Source: Bacteroidales bacterium (GTDB taxonomy: Bacteria; Bacteroidota; Bacteroidia; Bacteroidales; Marinilabiliaceae). From it: 64,000 nucleotides of DNA. Where the stretch lies: the NCBI GenBank assembly GCA_024401335.1, contig JAKSLH010000003.1, forward strand, positions 1 through 64,000. Reading direction: 5' to 3'. A program made the position numbers and the translations under genes. This document shows positions 56,944-64,000 of the stretch, piece by piece. The notes beneath the pieces were generated by a model. The model had not been told where the DNA came from. It saw only the letters and a list, made by a program, of their open reading frames with translations, and made no database searches. Numbering within the stretch: the first letter of the stretch is position 1; the number at the start of each line of letters is the position of its first letter.

Positions 56944-57414
56944 TGTTTTGACTGCTCTTAGTCGCTCTTTGCTTTGCCTTCGTTTTTTCCACGTCTTACC
57001 TATATACACTATTCTATTTTTAGTGTATAAGGTCTCTATATCTTTCGTTGTCTCTTTCATCATATCTGGCTTGTCTTCTCTCTTCTCTTTTATATCTACC
57101 TCTCCCTTCATCCACGCTATATACCATGCTCTTGCACATCCAATAGCTGTCTTATAACCTTTCATTTTCGCCATATTCTCCCAGTACTCTTTTCTGCCGA
57201 CTTTTGTCAGGTCTTCTCTCGCCATCTCATTTGCTCTCTTCAGTAACTCTCTGCATTCCAGCTGTTTCTCTGTGTTTGGCTGCTTACTCTTGGCGATTCT
57301 TATAGTATACAACTTCCCATTCCTCCGCGTTATGCGAAAGCTTCCACCGTTCCTGGTAAGCATCCTTCGTGCCCCCTTCAACGTTACATTGTCATTCAAT
57401 ACTATCCTCGCCAT
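56878..57414 (-). CDS. hypothetical basic protein, antisense overlap with SpoIIE copy 2
   Basis: 178 aa, strongly basic. The N-terminal half has a regular pattern (SFRITRRNGKLYTIRIAKSK, then QLECRELLKRANEMAREDL and ARAWYIAWMKGEVD) that looks like a folded domain, while the last 22 codons overlap the 3' end of the phosphatase gene in antisense. The start MARIVLNDN and the absence of stops favour a real gene. I do not recognise the family; a nucleic acid-binding role would be a guess. Confidence 0.55.
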   Translation of the reverse strand: MARIVLNDNVTLKGARRMLTRNGGSFRITRRNGKLYTIRIAKSKQPNTEKQLECRELLKRANEMAREDLTKVGRKEYWENMAKMKGYKTAIGCARAWYIAWMKGEVDIKEKREDKPDMMKETTKDIETLYTKNRIVYIGKTWKKRRQSKERLRAVKTLNLDANHTDIVDLSASTLPFL

Positions 57415-57738
57415 TCTTCCTGTTTTTCTTGTTTACCCATTCACCGTTTAAATCGCGCAAATCTACTAAATTTAATTCAAACTCTTTACTCGCTCTGATC
57501 ATACATCTATCAATAACAACAATTTGATATTATTTAGATGTCATAAAAGTTAACTAATTGTTTTCCAGATATATCCACTTTAGAAAATTTAGACTTATTT
57601 AAGATGGCCTATATGTGATTATCAATAATCAATAGTTTTGTCTCAAAAAATAAAAAAATCTAAAATTTATAAAATGATTACAATGAATAGAATTCTAAAA
57701 CTAGATCTATTAGTTATTTGGGAAAGGGGGTATCATAT
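57415..57738. other. AT-rich intergenic region before the amylase gene
   Basis: 324 bases, strongly AT-rich, between divergent genes. I see no tRNA, no clear hairpin terminator and no exact TAnnTTTG box. A G-rich GGGAAAGGGGG stretch (57720-57730) lies just before the amylase ATG and may be a strong ribosome-binding site, unusual for this group. Confidence 0.5.
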
Positions 57739-59619
57739 ATGAAGAAAATCTTTACTTCCATATTTATGTTTTTATTATCGGTAAGCTTACTTTTTGCTTC
57801 TGATTATGTTGATGAAATAAATAATAATACGATAGCTACACCTGCAGGTCAGCGTGTCATCTACGAGATGAACATTGGTTCATTCACTTCTGCCGGCACA
57901 CTCAATGCAGCAAAAGTGAAGCTTCCGGAACTCAAGCGGCTGGGTGTCGATGTCGTATGGCTTATGCCCATCTACCCACGTGGTACTTCTGGCAGTCCAT
58001 ATGCTGCAACCAACTTCAAGGAGGTGAATCCTAAATATGGAACAATCGATGATCTTAGCGATTTCGTTAGCCGTGCCCACGAACTAAATATGGAGGTATG
58101 GCTCGATTGGGTGCCTAACCATACTGCCACAAATGCTCAATGGGTGACATCTCATCCCGAATACTATGCAAGACAGAGTGGCCAGATGATTCATCCTAAC
58201 AACTACGGCGATGTGTGGCAGCTCGACTACAGTAACGATGGACTTGTCAATGCTATGAACGACTGTTTGAAGTTCTGGATAGACAATGCTGACGTTGATG
58301 GTTACCGCTGCGACTATGTCAGCAGTTCATACATTCCTACTTCATATTGGCAGAATGCAATTCCGCTTATCAAGGGATACAAGAACGTCACATTCCTTGC
58401 TGAAACGGATATAGCTCAAGACGTGACACGACTGAAAAATGTTGGTTTCGATTACGACTATGCATGGGCGTTTCAGAGCCAGATGGCATCTTTTGGCACT
58501 TCGGGCACTAATGCGAATACATTGAAGGATGATGCTATTAGGATGATCAGCGCCTCTACATCGGTTTCATTCAAGCGTATGCTCTATCTCACCAACCACG
58601 ACCAAAACTTCAACGATGGCGGTAAAACCTTGACACAGATGTATGGCAACAACCGTTATCCACTTACCGTCTTGGCATACACTCTTTATGGAATGCCTCT
58701 CATTTACAATGGTCAGGAGTTTGGCGGCAATCAGATACTTAACTATTTCTCTGATACAAAGATTGACTGGAATAGCAAGGATGACAAGATGTTTAATACT
58801 ATACGTACTCTTACTGCTCTGAAGCACTCTGTGCGTGCTCTCAGCGATAATGTGCCTGTAACTTGGAAGTCTGTAACCAACAGCACTAATGTCCTGGCTT
58901 ATACCCGTCGGTATGGTAACAGCGAGGTTCTTGTTGTACTTAACTTTGCTGCAACAAACGTCAGTGCTACAATAACAGGACTTACACAAGGTGAATGGAG
59001 TTTGTGGCTTGATAGCGAGAGCATCGCAACAGGCGTAAGCCGCAGGCAGCAGACACTCAACAGTTCACATACATTCAACCTTGATGGAAAGGGCTACAGA
59101 GTGTACGTACGTGACACATATTCTGATGAAGAACTACCAGAACATGATTCTTATACGCCATCCATTGCCAGCAATAGTGAAATTTCTGTCTTTTTCGAAA
59201 CGCCTACACTGACTTCATACCATACATGGGCTTGGGGCGACCTCGGCGGTGGGGAAGCATACTGCAACAACACTAACTGGCCTGGCGACGAGATGACACT
59301 CATGGGACAGAGTTCTGAAGGCATGTATATCTACAAATATGTGTTCACAAAAGTCAACGAGCTACCACAGTATCTCATTATCTCCAAGTCGGATGGTAAC
59401 GAAAAGATCTACGATGGTGTTGATTTTGTCAATCATGGATACTATGTAGAAGGTCAAGATAATCCTACACAAATCATCTTACTTTCTACAGGAATAAAAC
59501 AGCCAACCATAATCAGACAATCATCTAATGCAATATATAACCTCAGTGGCCAGCTTGTTAAGCAGCCTACACGCCCTGGAATCTACATTATGAACGGTAA
59601 GAAAATTGTCATTAAGTAA
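57739..59619 (+). CDS. secreted GH13 alpha-amylase with starch-binding module and type IX tail
   Basis: 626 aa from the ATG at 57739 (MKKIF; the frame opens 21 bases earlier). Signal peptide to about 20, then a GH13 barrel with the catalytic triad in order: nucleophile Asp192 in GYRCDYVSS, acid/base Glu222 in FLAETD, and Asp288 in TNHDQNF. A beta domain follows (about 380-460), then a starch-binding module (about 478-580, WAWGDLGGGEAY, similar to CBM26) and a type A sorting tail (YNLSGQLV ... GIYIMNGKKIVIK). It hydrolyses alpha-1,4 glucan outside the cell or on the surface. No SusC/SusD pair is nearby. Confidence 0.93.
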   Translation: MKKIFTSIFMFLLSVSLLFASDYVDEINNNTIATPAGQRVIYEMNIGSFTSAGTLNAAKVKLPELKRLGVDVVWLMPIYPRGTSGSPYAATNFKEVNPKYGTIDDLSDFVSRAHELNMEVWLDWVPNHTATNAQWVTSHPEYYARQSGQMIHPNNYGDVWQLDYSNDGLVNAMNDCLKFWIDNADVDGYRCDYVSSSYIPTSYWQNAIPLIKGYKNVTFLAETDIAQDVTRLKNVGFDYDYAWAFQSQMASFGTSGTNANTLKDDAIRMISASTSVSFKRMLYLTNHDQNFNDGGKTLTQMYGNNRYPLTVLAYTLYGMPLIYNGQEFGGNQILNYFSDTKIDWNSKDDKMFNTIRTLTALKHSVRALSDNVPVTWKSVTNSTNVLAYTRRYGNSEVLVVLNFAATNVSATITGLTQGEWSLWLDSESIATGVSRRQQTLNSSHTFNLDGKGYRVYVRDTYSDEELPEHDSYTPSIASNSEISVFFETPTLTSYHTWAWGDLGGGEAYCNNTNWPGDEMTLMGQSSEGMYIYKYVFTKVNELPQYLIISKSDGNEKIYDGVDFVNHGYYVEGQDNPTQIILLSTGIKQPTIIRQSSNAIYNLSGQLVKQPTRPGIYIMNGKKIVIK

Positions 59620-59671
59620 ATATTGGAACCTTGGGACAAACAGTTAAAGTATAACCATATAATTATTCAAA

Positions 59672-62533
59672 ATGAAAAAATTATTTACATTCCTCACAGT
59701 CCTTCTGATGACTGTGTCAGTATTTGCCGGCCGAACATTCAGTGGCACGGAGATACTCTATCTTAATGCTGGAGCCGTGAGCTGGTGGCAGGACGGCGGT
59801 GCTGTTCAGCGCGCCTCTTTCGATGGAGGACAACTCGTAATCGGTGTGCCTGCTGCCGACCCATCAAAGGTGGCATTCACAGTACCTGCAGGTACATACG
59901 AAAATGTTGTGTTCTCTCGCGCATCAAGTGCCGAGGCAGATGCTTGGAACAGTACTGGCGCTATCAGTCTTGACGGAACTACAATGAACATGATCAATAC
60001 TTTCGCCCAGAACTCAAGCGATGTGACATGGGGAACATACGACGGTGGTGGTATTGACAAGCCAGCTTGTCCTGAAATGCTCTATGCCATCGGTAACATC
60101 AAGAACGTAGGATGGAATCCTGGTTCGGGTGTGTCGTTCTCTAAGAACGGTCAGGTATTCACCTCTGGTGACATAGTGTTTGAAGCAGAAGGCACCAATA
60201 CAGTTTGCTACTTTTGCTTCACTTCTACCAATTCTACAGATTGGGCCGATGTCAATGCAAACCGCTATGGCACAAACAACACAATCGTTAGTGGCGGTAC
60301 TGCAGTAGACATCACATATCCTGGTGAGAAGAATGGTACTATCGCTCCTGGTACATACGTAATTACCGTAGACTGGGAGACTATGAAGGTCACTGCCGAA
60401 AAGAAGGAAGTGGAGATTGTAATTGCTGGTTCTGCATTGTGGCCTACAAGTGCCGTACTTCCTTCAGCTATTCCTGAGTCGGTACGCGTACTGAGTCTTA
60501 ATAACTCACTTATCCACTACGAGAACGAGTGGCAGGACGACATCTTCAACAAGATGGCTCAAGCAATGGGCAAGGATGCGATATGGACAGCCCACACCAA
60601 TCTGGGCAAGTCGCTCAAGTATCACTATGACGAGGGCGAAGGCCTGACTGAGGCTGGTACTCCAAGTGCACGCAAGCTTATCCGCGATAATGCATATACT
60701 CATATCATCCTTCAGGAGCAGACAGCAAAACCTCGTACAAACACCAAGGGTTTCCGTGAGAGCATTGCTGACTGGGTAAAGTATATACGTGAGGAGGGCG
60801 CAAATCCTTCTGCTGTCATCATCCTCCCTATTAACTGGGCTTACGGCAACAGTGCCAACTTTAATGGTGAAAATGATGAGTTCAAGAAAATCTACCTCGA
60901 CATGGCACAGGAGTTCGGCTTGGTGCTCTCACCTGTAGGTGTGGCTTACGACATTGCTGCTGAAGAAGAAGGAACTGCTATCATGGCAGAGGGTGGTGAG
61001 TGGTTCAAGGACGACCGTCACCCAACACAGATGACCACCTACCTAGGCGCTTGTTTGGAGTATGCTACTATCTTTGGCGTTGACCCAACTACTATTACAT
61101 GGGCGCCAACAACTGTTACTGCCGATAACGCAGCCAAGATGCGCTCTTATGCCAAGAAGGCTCTCGATGCTACTGATCAGCCTGTAGACGTTCGTCAGAA
61201 GAGTATCCGTTTTGAGCTCCGTACATTGGATTCTGATGGTCTATCTGTTGGTAGTGCTGAGGGTACTATCAGCGGCACAGAGGTTACTAGCAATGTTTTC
61301 AAGGCAACTGCAGCCGGCACTTACACTGTAAATGCTATAAGCGAAGAGAGTAATCTTACTTCTACTGTCCTTATCAAGGACATGAATACTGTTGTAGTAA
61401 AACTGCCTTCTATTAAGGTTAACGATAAAAACAAACTTGTGGAAGAGGACTTCAATGGTATGAATTATCCAGAGGCTACAGCTACTCCTGTTTCAGGTAA
61501 GAATGGTGTGTACGGCGAGAACTACGATCTGCCTACAGCTTGGCGCATTGAGCGCAACCAGGTTGGACCTCGTACCATCGGTGCATATCGTGATGCTGCG
61601 ATGCAGGTTCAGTATGCTGGTGGTGTGAGCTTGCCTTCTAATGCCTCTAATGGTACATGGAGCCTCGGTGCAAACGGCGACTCTGACCGTGCTCTTGGTG
61701 GTATGACCACAGGTGTGACCGATGGAGCTCGTGCTATCAATGTGATGGTACATCTGGAGAATGATGGTGATGTCGATTTTGAAACCATCAAAGTAAGCTA
61801 TGACATTGAGAAGTACCGCGAGGGTTCTAATGCAAATGAGTTCTATGTAAAGCTCTTCACATCTACCAACGGTGTTGTATGGACAGAGGCTGGTGAGGAT
61901 TTCACTTGGCTCAACCCTAAGGGGGCTGCACAAACTGGTTTTGAAGCCGTTCCTGGCTTTGTCCTGCCTGTAGAAGCTGAGCTCGACTATTCATTTGCTG
62001 CTGGTACCGACCTCTACCTCTGCTGGTCTATCTCTACCAGCGCTGGCGATAACTGTGCTTCAGCTCCTTGTCTTGCGGTAGACAACATCAGCTTGGAATT
62101 TGTTCCTGCAGCTGTCCCTGAGGCTGCTCATTATATCTATGTCGAAGACCAGACAGATTGGGCTACAATGGGCTTATATGCTTATGGAACATCAGAACTA
62201 TATGGTGCATGGCCAGGCATTGTTATGATAGAAACCAAGGAAGTGGATGGTGTTAAATATAAGGTATTCCCATACGATGTTACCGTGGATGGTACATACA
62301 ACCTTATTTTCAACAACTGGAACAACAGTTTACAGACTCCTGAATTCGAAGTTTCCGAGGCTCGCGACTACTATCTCACAGTTACATCTACCCAAGTTAC
62401 CGAGAAAAAAACTTCTACAGGCATCTCTTCTGTTGTTGCACAACCTGCAAAGAGCAGAAAGTACATCAAAGATGGTAGACTATACATCGAACGTAACGGT
62501 GTTCGCTACGACCTACTCGGTATACGATATTAA
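59672..62533 (+). CDS. secreted SGNH-hydrolase (DUF4886-like) with starch-binding modules
   Basis: 953 aa. Signal peptide to about 19. Residues 20-240 form one or two beta modules like SusE/SusF starch-binding repeats (ILYLNAGAVSWWQDGGA, then WADVNANRYG). Residues about 265-500 are an SGNH-type hydrolase, with SLNNSL near 277 as the variant nucleophile block, IILQEQTAKP and the catalytic D-x-x-H in KDDRHPTQM near 450. A beta-sandwich follows (about 590-810), then a CBM26-like module (about 815-905, Y-A-Y-G...GAWPG) and a short tail, RNGVRYDLLGIRY. The reaction is unknown; carbohydrate ester cleavage on starch-associated material is inference. It follows the amylase after 52 bases. Confidence 0.85.
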   Translation: MKKLFTFLTVLLMTVSVFAGRTFSGTEILYLNAGAVSWWQDGGAVQRASFDGGQLVIGVPAADPSKVAFTVPAGTYENVVFSRASSAEADAWNSTGAISLDGTTMNMINTFAQNSSDVTWGTYDGGGIDKPACPEMLYAIGNIKNVGWNPGSGVSFSKNGQVFTSGDIVFEAEGTNTVCYFCFTSTNSTDWADVNANRYGTNNTIVSGGTAVDITYPGEKNGTIAPGTYVITVDWETMKVTAEKKEVEIVIAGSALWPTSAVLPSAIPESVRVLSLNNSLIHYENEWQDDIFNKMAQAMGKDAIWTAHTNLGKSLKYHYDEGEGLTEAGTPSARKLIRDNAYTHIILQEQTAKPRTNTKGFRESIADWVKYIREEGANPSAVIILPINWAYGNSANFNGENDEFKKIYLDMAQEFGLVLSPVGVAYDIAAEEEGTAIMAEGGEWFKDDRHPTQMTTYLGACLEYATIFGVDPTTITWAPTTVTADNAAKMRSYAKKALDATDQPVDVRQKSIRFELRTLDSDGLSVGSAEGTISGTEVTSNVFKATAAGTYTVNAISEESNLTSTVLIKDMNTVVVKLPSIKVNDKNKLVEEDFNGMNYPEATATPVSGKNGVYGENYDLPTAWRIERNQVGPRTIGAYRDAAMQVQYAGGVSLPSNASNGTWSLGANGDSDRALGGMTTGVTDGARAINVMVHLENDGDVDFETIKVSYDIEKYREGSNANEFYVKLFTSTNGVVWTEAGEDFTWLNPKGAAQTGFEAVPGFVLPVEAELDYSFAAGTDLYLCWSISTSAGDNCASAPCLAVDNISLEFVPAAVPEAAHYIYVEDQTDWATMGLYAYGTSELYGAWPGIVMIETKEVDGVKYKVFPYDVTVDGTYNLIFNNWNNSLQTPEFEVSEARDYYLTVTSTQVTEKKTSTGISSVVAQPAKSRKYIKDGRLYIERNGVRYDLLGIRY

Positions 62534-62605
62534 TCTATTGGTAGTACGTTAAATTCTCTTTTGCTGATCGTTAATATATTTTTGTAGCAAAAGACGATAA
62601 TTATA

Positions 62606-62646
62606 AGGCTGAATCTTCACAAAGGAGATTCAGCCTATTTTTTTTG
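62606..62646 (+). terminator. terminator after the amylase/SGNH pair
   Basis: 11-bp stem AGGCTGAATCT/AGATTCAGCCT (62606-62616 with 62626-62636), 9-nt loop, then A and T9. Confidence 0.88.
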
Positions 62647-62812
62647 TCGGTTCAAAAAAGGGTTATCTGGACACCAATAGTTGCTTTATTCCTTTGAAAC
62701 AAAATCTATTTGCTAATTTCACGTGTATCATTTAAGTGTATTTCAAGCTTATTTGCTATTTTCGCGTCTGATATCCTATATAATCTACATTGGGCCTGTT
62801 AATCGAGCTGAC

Positions 62813-64000
62813 ATGAAATACTTGTTATCCATACTTGTTCCACTGGTTGTTGCAGTTGTTGCTAACGCTCAGCAACTATCCATCCCAGAAAAAATCGATT
62901 CTCTTTTCGAAGTTTGTGACAACGCTTTTGGTACCGACATCGGTCTGGTCAACTGCGATAAACTTATCTCATTGGCACGCAAATCTGATAATCTCTATGC
63001 CGAAACGTCTGCTAATATGCTGAAGGCTGCTACGTATTACAATAAGCTGATGTACGATAGAGTGATAGAATTTTGTGATAGTATCGATAATCATCCTGAA
63101 GTGCGTAAACGTTTCCCTAAAGGCTATTATACTATGTGCTCTTATCGTGCTGAATCTTACATCAATAAAGGGAAATATCGACTCGCTATCGAATTGGCGA
63201 AGGATATTTACAATGCCGGTAAGGATATGGTTGAAAATGCGTCTGATGATAATTGTAGGGATGACGGAACTACTGTTATTGTCGCTGCTATCGAAAATAT
63301 CGCCGTTGCTTATAGAAAAATCGGACAATTCAATATCGCTATCGAATATCTTGATAATGGCATTGATATGTGTGTCAAGAACCTCGACAGGTTCTTCTAC
63401 GAATATATGGAGTTGGTTGAATACAAAACTGATTTTATCGCGAATAGCTATAAGAAGGGTGAGCCTACCGTTTTCATCGATGAATATGACGAGGCTGTAC
63501 TACAATATAAAAATCATGTCTCGGAAGATCTTTACGAGAACGATGATGCTGTTCTTCGACTTAAGGGTCTGCGTCTGAGGATGAAGGTCGCCATGACCAA
63601 TGATGATAGGGAGGCTGCGACATCTTATTTCGATCAGGTTGAAAGTATCTATATTAATGATAAACAAGCTAATACATATAGGGCTGAATATCTCTTGATT
63701 AAGAAGGAATACTGCATGTATGTTGGCGATATGAATAAGGTCGTGGATTGCTGCGATAGCATACTCAAGGTGCTTGATAATAATGCCAACGGTATGGTTA
63801 TGCTTAAGTTGCTCCGTGATAATCTTACCGCTAATCACCGACTGGGACGATTCGAATACGACTACGACATCGCTATGCGTATCCTCCAGCTTAAGGATTC
63901 TCTTGATGAACAGCGTACCGCTGCTTCTATCGAAGAAATGGGCACCATTATGGGACTCGATATGGCTAAGTTGGAGGCTCAAAGGCAAAAGTCTCAGAAA
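62813..64000 (+). CDS. TPR signalling protein, cut by the window edge
   Basis: 396 codons read without a stop to the last base. Signal peptide (to about 20, VVANAQ), then TPR-like helical repeats (YRAESYINKGKYRLAIELA near 115, IAVAYRKIGQFNIAIEYLDNG near 165) and, at the edge, MGLDMAKLEAQRQKSQ. The layout matches the N-terminal sensor half of the two SpoIIE phosphatases upstream and of Bacteroidales TPR histidine kinases; the output domain lies outside the window. Its start is supported by the signal peptide. No clear -7 box is seen, but a direct repeat lies upstream (62707 and 62750). Confidence 0.85.
   Translation, partial: MKYLLSILVPLVVAVVANAQQLSIPEKIDSLFEVCDNAFGTDIGLVNCDKLISLARKSDNLYAETSANMLKAATYYNKLMYDRVIEFCDSIDNHPEVRKRFPKGYYTMCSYRAESYINKGKYRLAIELAKDIYNAGKDMVENASDDNCRDDGTTVIVAAIENIAVAYRKIGQFNIAIEYLDNGIDMCVKNLDRFFYEYMELVEYKTDFIANSYKKGEPTVFIDEYDEAVLQYKNHVSEDLYENDDAVLRLKGLRLRMKVAMTNDDREAATSYFDQVESIYINDKQANTYRAEYLLIKKEYCMYVGDMNKVVDCCDSILKVLDNNANGMVMLKLLRDNLTANHRLGRFEYDYDIAMRILQLKDSLDEQRTAASIEEMGTIMGLDMAKLEAQRQKSQK

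Noticed and set aside
57720..57738. Amylase start at 57718
   Set aside because: The seven added residues (MGKGVSY) precede a perfect signal peptide start at MKKIF; the G-rich stretch is better read as a ribosome-binding site.
62577..62584. TATTTTTG as a promoter before 62606
   Set aside because: Spacing to the nearest TTG is 13 bases and a terminator follows within 25 bases, so a useful transcript is unlikely.

Overview
The window looks like chromosome of a Bacteroidales bacterium, most likely Prevotellaceae. Evidence: many genes are preceded by the Bacteroidetes -7 promoter element (TAnnTTTG, usually TATATTTG) rather than a Shine-Dalgarno-rich start; there is a BspA-type leucine-rich surface protein, the type IX secretion protein PorQ, secreted proteins ending in type IX-like tails, the small rpmG-linked DUF4295 protein, and a Rho with a long disordered insert. 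I see no prophage, insertion sequence, CRISPR array or rRNA. Most of the window is core chromosome; the accessory-looking parts are 0.2-4 kb and 52-64 kb.

Layout. 0-4 kb: the 3' part of tRNA-Lys, a large BspA-like protein, an orphan chemotaxis-receptor fragment and a decayed secretion tail. 4-15 kb: apt, a RelA/SpoT homologue with a degenerate hydrolase site followed by pncC, mntP and a C69 dipeptidase; the rpmB-rpmG-DUF4295 ribosomal cluster; a MaoC hydratase; htpG; rho. 15-24 kb: an alanine symporter, mdh, a membrane-anchored nuclease, a small secreted protein, a very large ABC protein, recF and dciA. 24-32 kb: a cell-wall amidase and MCE protein, dnaA, DUF4301, and dnaX. 32-39 kb (minus strand): a TPR protein, aroE, ligA, a conserved hypothetical, and an LpoB-like lipoprotein with its COG3014-type partner. 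38.7-44 kb: porQ-SDR, a small lipoprotein, tRNA-Leu, PAP2-rsmE and a BASS transporter. 44-52 kb (minus strand): a tightly packed eight-gene run from patB through a sodium symporter, clpC and three small membrane or stress proteins to a Wzx-type flippase. 52-64 kb: two related TPR-membrane-SpoIIE phosphatases, a hypothetical, a secreted GH13 amylase, a secreted SGNH-hydrolase/starch-binding protein, and the start of a third TPR signalling protein cut by the window edge.

Replication and repair genes (recF, dciA, dnaA, dnaX, ligA) lie within 14 kb. The most striking single signal is in dnaX. The zero-frame ORF stops directly after a run of ten A that ends in the classical slippery heptamer A AAA AAG. 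A six-base-pair stem-loop starts four bases downstream, and the conserved tau C-terminal domain continues in the -1 frame. This is a strong candidate for programmed frameshifting (or transcript slippage) making gamma and tau from one gene, with the usual E. coli frame roles reversed. Other points worth following are a candidate small RNA at about 44.0 kb, a long structured leader before rpmB, the repeated SpoIIE modules, and an unusual esterase/starch-binding fusion beside the amylase.
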